This document shows positions 40,893 through 49,958 of a DNA stretch of 64,000 bases, in pieces. Made by a program: the position numbers and the translations under genes. Below the pieces are notes generated by a model. It saw nothing but the letters and a program-made list of their open reading frames with translations. It ran no database searches and was not told the DNA's origin. Location: NCBI GenBank assembly GCA_934141605.1, contig CAKPCL010000002.1, positions 84,153 to 148,152 of the forward strand, read 5' to 3'. How positions within the stretch are numbered: the stretch's first letter is position 1; each line of letters opens with the position of its first letter. Source of the DNA: an uncultured Clostridia bacterium. Its GTDB lineage: Bacteria; Bacillota; Clostridia; TANB77; CAG-508.

Positions 40893-43460
40893 TTATTTTG
40901 TAATCCATTTAACTAAATTTAAGTTTTCTGCATCTAACAACATTTCATGTTTTGGCATAATTCTAAAAGTATAGCCATAATTTCCACCAGTTTTCAATTC
41001 AATTTTTGTAGAATATTCATATATTTTTGCATCTTCATTTTTGTTTTGTAATTTCATTGGAATTATACTTACATTTTCAACTATTCCATTATCTAATATT
41101 TTTCCATAGTAACACTCTACAGTAATATTATTTATATCTACATTTGGAAGTTCTACTTCACATTTAACTTCAATATTGTTTCCTGCGTCCATAGTTATAT
41201 TGTTCAAATTATTCTTTTGAGTAATTTTTATGTCTTTCCAATTTGTATATAGATTTTTCTTCCATAAATTGAATTCTGCTACATTGTCTATATTTTCATA
41301 ATATTTTTTAGTTAAATTGCATAGTGGCATATACAAATTATTTGTATAATCTACTAACATCCTAGCTGTACTATATTTTCCTCCTGTTGATATTATTGAG
41401 TTTTTCATAGTTTTTAGCCATGTTTCAGATATTCCATCTTCATTTTTATCATAATACATTGGTATTATTTTTGTTTCTAATGTTCGATACATACTTTGGC
41501 TGTCTGCTATGTCTTGTTCTTCATATGAGTTGTATTCAGCATTTGTTCCAATTGTCCAACCATTTTCTTGGTTATATCCTTCAGCCCACCAACCGTCTAG
41601 TACACTAAAGTTTATAACTCCATTTACAGATGCTTTTTGTCCACTTGTTCCTGAGGCTTCCATTGGTCTTCTTGGGTTATTAAGCCATACATCTACACCA
41701 CTTACTAAATATCTAGACATACCTATACTATAATTTTCTAATAAGAATATTTTTCCTTTAAATTGTGGCATCATTGATATTTCGTGTATTCTTTTTATTA
41801 GGTCTTTTCCTTCTTTGTCTGCTGGATGTGCTTTTCCTGCAAATATTAATTGTACTGGTTTTTCTTGATTATTTAATATTTGTGTTATTCTCTCTAGGTC
41901 TTTAAATATTAGTGTTGCTCTTTTGTATGTGGCAAATCTTCTTGCAAATCCTATTGTCAATATATCTGGATTTAGTTTTGATGTTATATCATTTATTTCT
42001 TCATAACTATATCCTTCTCTTCTTAATCTGTTAAATGTATTTTCTTTTACTATTTCTAATAATTTTATTTTTCTTTGTCTATGTATTTCCCATAATTCTT
42101 TGTTTGGTATGTTGTTAATTCTTGTCCATACTTCGTCATTATGGATATTGTCTTGCCAATATGGTATTAAGTATTTATTGTATAATTTTTTTAATGTTGG
42201 TGCAAGCCATGAACATGTATGTATTCCATTTGTTACATATGTTATTGGTGATTCATTTGCTGCTATTTCTGGCCATATTTCTCCAAATAGTTCTCTTGAA
42301 ACAGCTCCATGTAATTTACTTACTCCGTTTTTCTTTCCTGCTACTTTAAGTGCTAGTATACCCATATTAAATCCATGTTCTAGTTCTATACATGGTTTCA
42401 TGCCTAGTTTTAAAAATGTTTCTCTATCTATTCCTAATCTTGGCCAGAAGTCTTTAAAATATTTTTCTACTAGTTCTATTGGGAATATATCATTTCCTGC
42501 TGGTACTGGTGTATGTGTTGTAAATACTGTTTTTGAGCTGGCTATGTCTTTTGCTACATCAAATGATACTTGTTTTTCTTTTATGATGTTTTTCATTAGT
42601 TCTAATATTAAAAATGCTGAGTGCCCTTCGTTCATATGATATATGGTTGGTTCTAATTTTAGTTCTCTTGTTAAAAGGTTAGTTCCTCCCATCCCAAGAA
42701 TAATTTCTTGCTTAATTCTCATTTCTTGGTCTCCACCATATAATTTTAATGTTATTCCTCTATCTTCTGGTTTGTTTTTCTCTATGTCAGAGTCTAGTAA
42801 ATATAGTTTTATTCTTCCTACATTTATTTGCCATATTTTTAAATATACATTTCTTGATTCAATTTTTACATGTATTGTTAAGTCTTCTCCATTTTCATCT
42901 TTTACTGTAGTTATTGGTAGATTACTTAGCTCAATGTCATTATATTCTTCTCTTTGTTCACCATATCCATTAATTTTTTGGTGAAAATATCCGTTTTTGT
43001 ATAGTAGTCCAACTGCTACTAATGGTATTCCTAAATCACTTGCTGATTTCAAATGGTCTCCAGATAGTATTCCTAGTCCTCCTGAATATATTGGTATTGT
43101 TTGGTCTAATCCATATTCAGCTGAAAAATATGCTATTAGATTGTTTTTATTTTCTGGATATTTATTTGAAAACCATGTGTTTTTGCTATTCATATAGTCT
43201 TCAAATTGTTTTACTAATTTATCATATTCATTTAAAAATTCTGTGTTTTTTGCTGTTTGTTCTAGTTTGTCTTGTGATACTTGTTTTAAAAATTTTACTG
43301 GATTTTTTTCGCATGTTTCCCATAAGTCTTTATCCATTATTTTAAATAGTCTTAGGAATTCTGTGTTCCAAGACCACCATAAATTATTTGATATTTCTGA
43401 TAGTTTTTCAATTCTTTTTGGTAATTGTGGATTTACCGTTATCCTATTAAATATGTACAT
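40893..43460 (-). CDS. glgP: Alpha-glucan (glycogen) phosphorylase, short-subfamily type
   Basis: Phosphorolysis of alpha-1,4-glucans to glucose-1-phosphate. 855 residues: N-terminal LSEISNNLWWSWN domain typical of the TIGR02094 phosphorylase branch, YFSAEYGLDQTIPIYSGGLGILSGD, HMNEGHSAFLILEL, GFARRFATYKRA, and the PLP-lysine region EASGTSGQKASVNGVINFS. C-terminal beta domain of about 150 residues is of unknown role. AAGGAGGAAATAAAAA before ATG. Confidence 0.95.
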   Translation of the reverse strand: MYIFNRITVNPQLPKRIEKLSEISNNLWWSWNTEFLRLFKIMDKDLWETCEKNPVKFLKQVSQDKLEQTAKNTEFLNEYDKLVKQFEDYMNSKNTWFSNKYPENKNNLIAYFSAEYGLDQTIPIYSGGLGILSGDHLKSASDLGIPLVAVGLLYKNGYFHQKINGYGEQREEYNDIELSNLPITTVKDENGEDLTIHVKIESRNVYLKIWQINVGRIKLYLLDSDIEKNKPEDRGITLKLYGGDQEMRIKQEIILGMGGTNLLTRELKLEPTIYHMNEGHSAFLILELMKNIIKEKQVSFDVAKDIASSKTVFTTHTPVPAGNDIFPIELVEKYFKDFWPRLGIDRETFLKLGMKPCIELEHGFNMGILALKVAGKKNGVSKLHGAVSRELFGEIWPEIAANESPITYVTNGIHTCSWLAPTLKKLYNKYLIPYWQDNIHNDEVWTRINNIPNKELWEIHRQRKIKLLEIVKENTFNRLRREGYSYEEINDITSKLNPDILTIGFARRFATYKRATLIFKDLERITQILNNQEKPVQLIFAGKAHPADKEGKDLIKRIHEISMMPQFKGKIFLLENYSIGMSRYLVSGVDVWLNNPRRPMEASGTSGQKASVNGVINFSVLDGWWAEGYNQENGWTIGTNAEYNSYEEQDIADSQSMYRTLETKIIPMYYDKNEDGISETWLKTMKNSIISTGGKYSTARMLVDYTNNLYMPLCNLTKKYYENIDNVAEFNLWKKNLYTNWKDIKITQKNNLNNITMDAGNNIEVKCEVELPNVDINNITVECYYGKILDNGIVENVSIIPMKLQNKNEDAKIYEYSTKIELKTGGNYGYTFRIMPKHEMLLDAENLNLVKWITK

Positions 43461-43489
43461 TTTTTATTTCCTCCTTGGTATTCTTTGCT

Positions 43490-43744
43490 TTAATATTTTT
43501 CGTTTTCTTGTTCTTCTTCTATTTGTGGTATTTTCTTTTGTGTTATCATTGCTTTTTGAATTTCAGTTTTATATGAGTCTAGTGTATTTTTTTTATTTTT
43601 TTCTTCTAATTTTCTTTTTTCTTCTTTTAGCATGCTGTCAAAGTCTAATTCTTTTTCACTTTTTGTTTTTGTTTTTGGTTCTTCTTGTTTCCTTAAGTTG
43701 TTTTCTATTTTGTTTATTTTGCTTATTTTTGAAATTCTTTTCAT
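43490..43744 (-). CDS. Hypothetical charged coiled-coil protein
   Basis: 84 residues, mostly Lys and Glu (KIENNLRKQEEPKTKTKSEK, MLKEEKRKLEEKNKK), predicted helical, no known motif. 29 bp upstream of glgP on the same strand, which suggests co-transcription. Coding status is likely but not certain. Confidence 0.5.
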   Translation of the reverse strand: MKRISKISKINKIENNLRKQEEPKTKTKSEKELDFDSMLKEEKRKLEEKNKKNTLDSYKTEIQKAMITQKKIPQIEEEQENEKY

Positions 43745-43845
43745 TTATTTTTTTCCTTTTCTTTTTTATATACTACATTATAATAATAAAATAAAAAAAG
43801 TACAAGTCTTTTTTTATAAAACTTGTACTTTTTATATAAATATTA

Positions 43846-46575
43846 TTATTCTTCTTTACTTGTATTTATTTTAAGCAATTTAAATATTTCTACGATTACA
43901 AGTGGAGCAAAAACTAACAATATTAATTCAATAATATTTTCAGTTGGTAAAATTGGTATGCTAAATATTTCTCTTAGTCCCGGTATTGCCAAAATTACAA
44001 CCATAAACATTGCAGACACAATTACTGCCCCAATTAGTTTCATATTATTAAATATTCCAGTTTTAAATACTGATTTTTTATTATTTCTAACATTAAATAC
44101 ATGAACTAATTCTGAAAGTGCTAAAGTTATAAATGCCATTGTTTGCCCAACTTCAATTTTTGATTCATCTAAACTTAATCCATTTATTGGTGTTGTAGTA
44201 GTACCTAATCCAATCATAAATGCCGCAAGTGTTAATAATCCTATCATTGCACCTTGATATGCAATTCTCCATGTCATCCCTTTTGTGAATATTCCCTTTC
44301 CTGGTTTTACAGGTTTTCTTTCCATTATATCACTATTTGCTGGATCAAATGCTAATGCCAGTGCTGGTAATGAGTCTGTTACCAAGTTTATCCACAAAAT
44401 GTGTATTGGTAGTAATATTTCTAAACTGCTTATATCTGTAATTCCAAACCATTTGCTAAATAGTGGTGTTAATAATGTTGCAAATAATAATACTACTATT
44501 TCTCCAACATTGCTTGATAATAGAAATTGGATTACTTTTAATATATTGTCATATATTCTTCTTCCTTCTTCTACTGCTGATACAACTGTTGCAAAGTTAT
44601 CATCTGTTAAAATTACATCTGCCGCTTCTTTTGCTACATCTGTTCCAACCACTCCCATTGCACAGCCTATATCTGCTTTTTTAAGAGCCGGACTGTCATT
44701 TACTCCATCGCCTGTCATTGCAACTATTTCACCATTTTTTTGCCAAGCTTTTACAATTCTTACTTTATGTTCTGGTGATACTCTTGCATAAACTGAATAC
44801 TTTCTTACATTTTTCTCTAATTCTTCATCTGTCATGTGTTCAAGTTCACTACCAGTTATTGCCTCATCTTCATTTTCAAGTATTCCCAATTTTTTAGCTA
44901 TTGCTGTTGCAGTAATTTTATGGTCACCAGTAATCATTACTACTTTTATTCCTGCTGTTTTACATTTTTCCACTGCTACTTTTGCTTCTTCTCTTGGTGG
45001 ATCTATCATTCCTACCATACCAATAAAAATTAAATCTTTTTCTATTGATTTCATTTCTTCTTTTGTTGGAATATGGTCTATTTCTTTATAGGCACAGCCC
45101 AAAACTCTTAAGGCTTCCCTCGCCATTTCTTCATTTTTTTCTCTTATTTTATTTATATAGTTATCTAAATCATTATGAATTTCATTATTTATTTCATACG
45201 AATTGCATCTTCCTAATAATTCGTCTATTCCTCCTTTGGTGTAAACTATATATTTTCCATTTACTTGGTTTATTGTTGTCATCAATTTTCTTTCAGAGTC
45301 AAATGGTATTTCTTCAACTCTTTGGGTTTTATCATAAATACTTGGGTCAAAGCTTAGATTAAATGCCATGTCTACTAGTGCTGTTTCAGTAGGGTCTCCT
45401 GTTAATTTTCCTTCTTTTGATATTTTGGTGTCATTGCATAGCATGCTTGCATATACTAATTTTTTTAGTTCTTCATCTATTTCATCTTCTTGTATGTTTC
45501 CAGTATCTCTTGTTGCATCATTCCAAAAGATTTTTTCTACTGTCATTTTATTTTGAGTTAATGTTCCTGTTTTATCTGAACATATTACTGTACTGCTTCC
45601 TAATGTTTCTACGGCTGGCAATCTTTTTACAATTGCATTTCTTTTGACCATTTTTTGTACGCCTATTGCTAAAACAATTGTTGATACTGCCACTAATCCT
45701 TCAGGGATTGCTGCGACAGCTAAAGATACTGCTGTCATAAACATAGGAATTAGTTCTTTTCCTTGTATTAATCCTATAACAAATATTATTACACAAATTA
45801 TAATTGCTGCTATTCCCAGTGTTTTTCCTAGTTTGTTTAGTTTTTGTTGTAGTGGTGTTTCTTGTTTTTCTGTTGAATTTATCATGCCTGCAATTTTTCC
45901 TACTTCTGTTGTCATTCCTGTTTCTACAACAATTCCTTTTCCTCTTCCATAGGTTACTAAGCTTGAGGAAAATAGCATGTTTTTTCTGTCTCCAATGCCT
46001 ACTTCTGTTTCTTTAATTACCTGTGCATTTTTTTCTACTGGTACTGATTCTCCTGTTAAAGAGCTTTCTTGTGTTTTTAAATTTGATTCTTCTATAATTC
46101 TTAAATCTGCTGGTATGTAGTCTCCTGTGTCTAAAACAACAATGTCTCCTGGTACTAGTTCTCTTGCTTCAATTACTTGTAAGTTTCCATTTCTTATGAC
46201 TTTTGAAACATGGTTACTTAATTTTTGTAGTGCTTCTAATGATTTTTCTGCTTTGTTTTCTTGAGCTACTCCTATTATTGCGTTTACAAGTACAACTATT
46301 AAAATTATTATTGTGTCTGCTATTCCTTCTCCTTGGCTTACTCCTACTATTCCAGATACTATTGCTGCTATTATTAAAACTATTATTGAAAAGTCTTTAA
46401 ATTGGTCTATAAATCTTTGTAGTATTGTTTTCTTTTTTCCTGCTTGTAGTTCATTATATCCTTTTTGTTCTCTTATTTGCGTTATTTGTTCTTCTTTTAG
46501 TCCTTTTTCTTTGTCTGTTTTTAATTCTTTTTCGATTTCTTGTATTTCTTTATTGAACCAGTTAGTTTTTTCCAT
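43846..46575 (-). CDS. Calcium/manganese-type P-type ATPase (P2A)
   Basis: 909 residues. Actuator loop LTGESVPVEKN, phosphorylation site ICSDKTGTLTQNKMTVEK, nucleotide site YTKGGIDELL, hinge MTGDGVNDSPALKKADIG. Ion-site residues match Ca-ATPases: M4 AAIPEGLVAV, M5 SSNVGEIVVLL, M6 LWINLVTDSLPALAL. ATG at 46575 follows GGAGGAAAAG. Because a manganese-type riboswitch leader precedes it, Mn2+ (or Ca2+/Mn2+) export is the likely job; relatives such as lactococcal YoaB are controlled this way. Confidence 0.92.
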   Translation of the reverse strand: MEKTNWFNKEIQEIEKELKTDKEKGLKEEQITQIREQKGYNELQAGKKKTILQRFIDQFKDFSIIVLIIAAIVSGIVGVSQGEGIADTIIILIVVLVNAIIGVAQENKAEKSLEALQKLSNHVSKVIRNGNLQVIEARELVPGDIVVLDTGDYIPADLRIIEESNLKTQESSLTGESVPVEKNAQVIKETEVGIGDRKNMLFSSSLVTYGRGKGIVVETGMTTEVGKIAGMINSTEKQETPLQQKLNKLGKTLGIAAIIICVIIFVIGLIQGKELIPMFMTAVSLAVAAIPEGLVAVSTIVLAIGVQKMVKRNAIVKRLPAVETLGSSTVICSDKTGTLTQNKMTVEKIFWNDATRDTGNIQEDEIDEELKKLVYASMLCNDTKISKEGKLTGDPTETALVDMAFNLSFDPSIYDKTQRVEEIPFDSERKLMTTINQVNGKYIVYTKGGIDELLGRCNSYEINNEIHNDLDNYINKIREKNEEMAREALRVLGCAYKEIDHIPTKEEMKSIEKDLIFIGMVGMIDPPREEAKVAVEKCKTAGIKVVMITGDHKITATAIAKKLGILENEDEAITGSELEHMTDEELEKNVRKYSVYARVSPEHKVRIVKAWQKNGEIVAMTGDGVNDSPALKKADIGCAMGVVGTDVAKEAADVILTDDNFATVVSAVEEGRRIYDNILKVIQFLLSSNVGEIVVLLFATLLTPLFSKWFGITDISSLEILLPIHILWINLVTDSLPALALAFDPANSDIMERKPVKPGKGIFTKGMTWRIAYQGAMIGLLTLAAFMIGLGTTTTPINGLSLDESKIEVGQTMAFITLALSELVHVFNVRNNKKSVFKTGIFNNMKLIGAVIVSAMFMVVILAIPGLREIFSIPILPTENIIELILLVFAPLVIVEIFKLLKINTSKEE

Positions 46576-46654
46576 TTTCTTTTCCTCCAAAAATAGGGAT
46601 TTTTTTTATTTTTTACTATTTTGCTGTATTTATACATTGCTTTTAATTAATAAA

Positions 46655-46713
46655 TGAGACTTTTAAAAGAATTTTTTTGCTTTTTTGCAATTATGTTTCT
46701 TTTAAAAGTCTCA
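46655..46713 (-). terminator. Riboswitch expression-platform hairpin
   Basis: TGAGACTTTTAAAAGAA (46655-46671) pairs perfectly over 17 bp with TTCTTTTAAAAGTCTCA (46697-46713). On the minus strand its 5' arm overlaps the 3' strand of the aptamer P1, so the two cannot coexist. An AU-rich ATTTATTAATT tract follows. Confidence 0.65.
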
Positions 46714-46799
46714 CTTACTTAAAGTTCTTAAGCTTGCTAACCAGATAGTTTTGAACTATCGCGACTGTTGATTAGCAAATTAAAGCTACTCCCTTTTAA
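46702..46799 (-). ncRNA. yybP-ykoY-type manganese riboswitch aptamer
   Basis: On the minus strand: TTAAAAG, then GGGAGTAGC (the diagnostic yybP-ykoY 5' segment), a GCTAA/TTAGC stem with TCAACAGTCGC and a GATAG/CTATC hairpin followed by CTGG, then GTGAGAC joined to CTTTTAA. P1 is TTAAAAG (46793-46799) with CTTTTAA (46702-46708). It lies in the 5' leader of a Ca/Mn P-type ATPase, a known target class of this Mn2+-sensing ON switch. Assigned by recalled consensus, not by a covariance search. Confidence 0.75.
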
Positions 46800-46813
46800 T
46801 TATTAAATTTTTT

Positions 46814-46888
46814 TGGTGACCCCTACGGGAATTGAACCCATGATTCCACCTTGAGAGGGTGGCGTCTTAACCGCTTGACCAAGGGGCC
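46814..46888 (-). tRNA. tRNA-Glu (anticodon CTC)
   Basis: 75 nt with encoded CCA. Acceptor GGCCCCT/AGGGGTC (one G-U), D arm with GGTCAAGCGGTTAAGAC, anticodon stem CCACC/GGTGG around loop CTCTCAA (anticodon CTC), T arm ATGGGTTCAATTCCCGT. It ends 15 nt before the riboswitch, so the two are probably on one transcript. Confidence 0.95.
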
Positions 46889-46904
46889 TTGATTAACTTA
46901 AATA

Positions 46905-46933
46905 TTTATATCATTTTTTCCTTGTTTAGTCAA
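46905..46933 (-). promoter_or_regulatory. Promoter of tRNA-Glu (and probably riboswitch-ATPase)
   Basis: On the minus strand, TTGACT (46928-46933), a 17-bp spacer and TATAAA (46905-46910), 17 bp before the tRNA. The -35 lies inside the 3' end of mrnC. Confidence 0.75.
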
Positions 46934-47324
46934 GCGATTTTTCTAATATTTCTTTAAGTCTATCATTTTGTTTAGTCAAATACAAATATCCTATTAAAGC
47001 TTCAAAAGCTGTTGAATACATATAATCTTGAACATTTGCATTTTTAGGCAAATGATGATTCTCTGCATTTCTTCCTCTTCTTACAATATCTTGTTCCTTT
47101 TCTGTCAAATCTTCATATATATTTTTTAATATTTCAGCTTGTGCCTGTGCCTTAACATGTTTTATTGCCTGAATATGCAGAGCATGTGGCTTTAGCTTTG
47201 TTTCGTTCACCAACTTTGTTCTAACATACAATTCATAAACACAATCTCCTACATATGCCCATGTTAATGGTGGCATCAAATTTACTTCTTGTTCATCTTT
47301 TTTAAATTCTATAAAATCGTTCAA
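46926..47324 (-). CDS. mrnC: Mini-ribonuclease III
   Basis: Matures 23S rRNA ends. 132 residues, an RNase III catalytic domain without the double-strand RNA-binding domain: PPLTWAYVGDCVYELYVR, VKAQAQAEIL, RRGRNAENHH, YMYSTAFEALIGYLYL (catalytic Asp and Glu present). Upstream gap of 75 bp to rbgA holds a palindromic repeat. Confidence 0.93.
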   Translation of the reverse strand: MNDFIEFKKDEQEVNLMPPLTWAYVGDCVYELYVRTKLVNETKLKPHALHIQAIKHVKAQAQAEILKNIYEDLTEKEQDIVRRGRNAENHHLPKNANVQDYMYSTAFEALIGYLYLTKQNDRLKEILEKSLD

Positions 47325-47399
47325 TTTTTCTCCTTTTAAAATCTAAATTTGTTTTTCTTTTTATATCTGATTTATTTTTTAGATTTGATTTGTTCTTTT

Positions 47400-48398
47400 T
47401 TAGATCTGTCCCGTTTGGACATTTTGTCCAAATAGAACCGTCCCGTTTGGACATTCTATTGTTATTTTTCCTAATTTTCCATTTTTAAATTCATCTAATA
47501 TAGTTCTGGCTGTTTTTTCTTCATCTACTCTTCCGCCAGAAATTATACAGCCTCTATTTTTTCCTATTTCAAGCATTATTTCATATATGTTACTATTTTC
47601 TGGTTGGTCTTGATTTAATGTTTCTTCTATGTATTTTTCATCTAATTTGTATCTTTCACATAATTTTTTCCTGTAATTTTCTAATAAAAATTTTGTTAGT
47701 TGATATGCTATTTCTATTTTGTCTAATATTTCTTCTTTGATTGTTCCTGTATAGCATAGATGTAGTGCTACTTCTTCACTTTCGAATTTTGGCCATAATA
47801 CACCTGGTGTGTCTAATAATTCTATTTTGTCATTTATTCTTATCCATTGTTTTTGTTTTGTTACGCCCGGTTTATTTCCTACTCCTGCAGTTGATTTTTT
47901 TGCTATTCTATTTATAAATGATGATTTTCCTACATTTGGTATTCCTAGTATCATTGCTCTTATTTTTCTTCCTGTTCTTCCTTTTTCTGCTTGAGCTTCT
48001 AGGTCAACTTTCATTATTTTTTCTATTTCTCTTATACACTCATCTATGCCTTTTCCTGAATTTGAGTCTGTTAAAACTGCTGGGATTCCTTTTTTGTTGA
48101 AATATTCTATCCATAGTTTATTTTGTTTTTCATCTGCTAAATCGCATTTGTTTAGTACTATTATTTTCTTTTTGTTTTTGGTTATTTCTGCTATGTTTGG
48201 GTTTTGACTTGATATTGGTATTCGTGCGTCTAATAGTTCTATTACTATGTCTATTAGTTTTAAGTCTTGTATTATTTGTTTTTTTGTTTTTGCCATGTGG
48301 CCTGGGTACCAGTTGATGTTCATTTTATTATTTACTTCTTCTTCATTATTCTTTTGGGCTTTTTCTTGTCTTGATTTTCTTTTTTGATACATGTCCAT
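47400..48398 (-). CDS. rbgA: Ribosome biogenesis GTPase RbgA (YlqF)
   Basis: 50S assembly GTPase. 332 residues: INWYPGHMAKTKKQI, permuted G motifs NKCDLAD (G4) before GIPNVGKSSFINR (G1) and DTPGVLWPK (G3), then the RbgA-specific helical domain. Start 48398 has AAGGAAG; an alternative M at 48323 lacks one, so a 25-residue Lys/Glu-rich N-terminal extension is predicted. The final 18 residues (CPNGTVLFGQNVQTGQI) are translated from palindromic repeat, an extension not typical of the family. Confidence 0.93.
   Translation of the reverse strand: MDMYQKRKSRQEKAQKNNEEEVNNKMNINWYPGHMAKTKKQIIQDLKLIDIVIELLDARIPISSQNPNIAEITKNKKKIIVLNKCDLADEKQNKLWIEYFNKKGIPAVLTDSNSGKGIDECIREIEKIMKVDLEAQAEKGRTGRKIRAMILGIPNVGKSSFINRIAKKSTAGVGNKPGVTKQKQWIRINDKIELLDTPGVLWPKFESEEVALHLCYTGTIKEEILDKIEIAYQLTKFLLENYRKKLCERYKLDEKYIEETLNQDQPENSNIYEIMLEIGKNRGCIISGGRVDEEKTARTILDEFKNGKLGKITIECPNGTVLFGQNVQTGQI
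47406..47453. repeat. Dispersed palindrome, locus 5 (one full and one partial unit)
   Basis: Full unit 47425-47453 (TGTCCAAATAGAACCGTCCC...), preceded at the 32-nt period by the partial CTGTCCCGTTTGGACA (47406-47421). It encodes the last residues of RbgA. Confidence 0.9.
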
Positions 48399-48460
48399 AT
48401 TTTTACTTCCTTTTTTATAAATTACTATTTCTCTTCTGATATATTACTATTTTTTATTCA

Positions 48461-48940
48461 TTACATAGTTCTATAATTATTTTTATCTGCTCTGTCATCT
48501 AATTTTCTATCAAACTCTTCGTTTTTGTAAAACCAGTCTGTTTTTTTATCAGTTGGATTATTTTTTCTATTTTTATCTAATAATAAATCTATTAGTACAG
48601 CTAGTGGTAATATTATGCCTATCATAGAAAAGAAAAGTTGCATATTTTGTCCTAAAGTAAGGGTTTCATTATTAGCAATAGCAGTTAATTTATTTGTTAC
48701 ATCTCCTCCAAAATATATAGCATGTAATACAATATATAATAAACTTCCTGTTAATTTTCTTTTTGCTATTAAAACTAAACACAATAATGTGGCAAATAAT
48801 ATTGCAATTTCAAATGTTTCGTTCATAGGAACCATCCCCATAAAGTCTTTTCCAAGTTCTGACATTAGTGTAACTATTATTCTTATTACCCAAAATACTA
48901 TCATAAACATTACTAATAAATATGTTGAAAATTTTTTCAT
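48461..48940 (-). CDS. Hypothetical integral membrane protein
   Basis: 159 residues with four predicted transmembrane helices (about 7-27, 44-60, 68-80, 100-120) and a charged, Asp/Lys-rich cytoplasmic tail. No family recognised. Single gene between rbgA and the DUF1292 gene. Confidence 0.65.
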   Translation of the reverse strand: MKKFSTYLLVMFMIVFWVIRIIVTLMSELGKDFMGMVPMNETFEIAILFATLLCLVLIAKRKLTGSLLYIVLHAIYFGGDVTNKLTAIANNETLTLGQNMQLFFSMIGIILPLAVLIDLLLDKNRKNNPTDKKTDWFYKNEEFDRKLDDRADKNNYRTM

Positions 48941-49007
48941 AACTTACTCCTTTTTATTTTCTAATTTTATTTTTGACAAATTCAATGTCTTTTTGTTTAA
49001 AAGGTAA

Positions 49008-49031
49008 GGGCGGATATTGTTTTATCCGCCC
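49008..49031 (-). terminator. Terminator after DUF1292 gene
   Basis: GGGCGGAT/ATCCGCCC, 8-bp GC-rich stem with a T-rich tail (TTACCTTTT) on the minus strand. Confidence 0.7.
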
Positions 49032-49053
49032 CTAACTCCACTTTTATTTTTTA

Positions 49054-49362
49054 TTAGTCTACAAAATCAAAATCATCTTTGAATTTTTCTTTGAATATTT
49101 CAAATACTTTGTTTAGTGTATCTTCATCTTCTACACTTACATATGATTCTTCTTCTGATTCTTCATCATCATTGTCTTCTACTTTTAATATTACTACTTC
49201 TCCTTCGTCTTCTTCTCCTTCGTCTGTTACTGGTAATAATACTACATATTCTTCATCTTCTAATTCTACTAAATCTAAGAATTCGAATTTTACTTCGTTT
49301 CCATCTTCATCATTTAATATTACTATGTTATCTAATTCTTCTCCTTCATAATTTTCGTCCAT
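49054..49362 (-). CDS. DUF1292 family protein (YrzB-like)
   Basis: 102 residues, strongly acidic. NIVILNDEDGNEVKFEFLDLVELEDEEYVVLLPV is the DUF1292 signature; acidic linker, then a short amphipathic C-terminal helix. In Bacillus yrzB lies with yrrK (ruvX) and yrzL (ireB), as here. Biochemical role unknown. Confidence 0.9.
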   Translation of the reverse strand: MDENYEGEELDNIVILNDEDGNEVKFEFLDLVELEDEEYVVLLPVTDEGEEDEGEVVILKVEDNDDEESEEESYVSVEDEDTLNKVFEIFKEKFKDDFDFVD

Positions 49363-49491
49363 AATTTAATTTCTCCCTTCATTTTTATTATAAAATAATA
49401 ATATTTTATAAATAAGTTTTATATTTAATTTAATTAAATATCGTATTTATGATATCGTATTTTCTAATTTTTTGCAATATTTTTTAGAAAA

Positions 49492-49908
49492 TTATTTATT
49501 CTTATTTATATAAGTTTCTAAAATATATACTGCAGATATAGTATCTACAATATCGCGTTTTTTATTCTTGTTAATGTCTAAAAAGTTCATTGTTTTGTGA
49601 GCTGCAACTGTTGTTAGTCTTTCATCTATTGTTTCTATTTTTAATTTATTATATTTACATTTTAATTTGTGTATAAATTGTTCTGTGACTTGTGCTCTAA
49701 CTGTTTTTTCACCTTTTAAATTTAATGGCATGCCTACAACAATTGTGTCTATTTCATATTGTGCTAGTATTTCATCTAATCTTCTAAGTACTATTTTGTC
49801 TGAACCATTTCTTTGTATAGTTTCTAATCCTTGAGCTGTTATATTTAAAGGGTCTGTCATTGCTACTCCAACTCTGCTATCTCCATAATCTATTCCTAAT
49901 TTTCTCAC
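49492..49908 (-). CDS. ruvX: Holliday junction resolvase-like / pre-16S rRNA nuclease RuvX (YqgF)
   Basis: 138 residues, RNase H-like fold: LGIDYGDSRVGVAMTDP, VVGMPLNLKGEKT, ETIDERLTTVAA, KRDIVDTISAVYIL (acidic residues conserved). Processes the 5' end of 16S rRNA in characterised relatives. Confidence 0.93.
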   Translation of the reverse strand: MRKLGIDYGDSRVGVAMTDPLNITAQGLETIQRNGSDKIVLRRLDEILAQYEIDTIVVGMPLNLKGEKTVRAQVTEQFIHKLKCKYNKLKIETIDERLTTVAAHKTMNFLDINKNKKRDIVDTISAVYILETYINKNK

Positions 49909-49958
49909 TTTTTTTGTTCCTTTCTCAAGGCATAACTTGTTTTAGAAGATTTAGAATT

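Noticed and set aside
46720..46775. tRNA-like fragment (GATAG-TTCAAAA-CTATC arm with TTGCTAA/TTAGCAA stem)
   Set aside because: Looks like a T-arm plus acceptor stem, but no D or anticodon arm fits. It is explained by the hairpin and P-stem of the yybP-ykoY-type riboswitch.
49079..49364. Plus-strand Ser-rich and Leu-rich ORFs opposite the DUF1292 gene
   Set aside because: Composition is the complement of Asp/Glu codons of the acidic DUF1292 protein; not genes.
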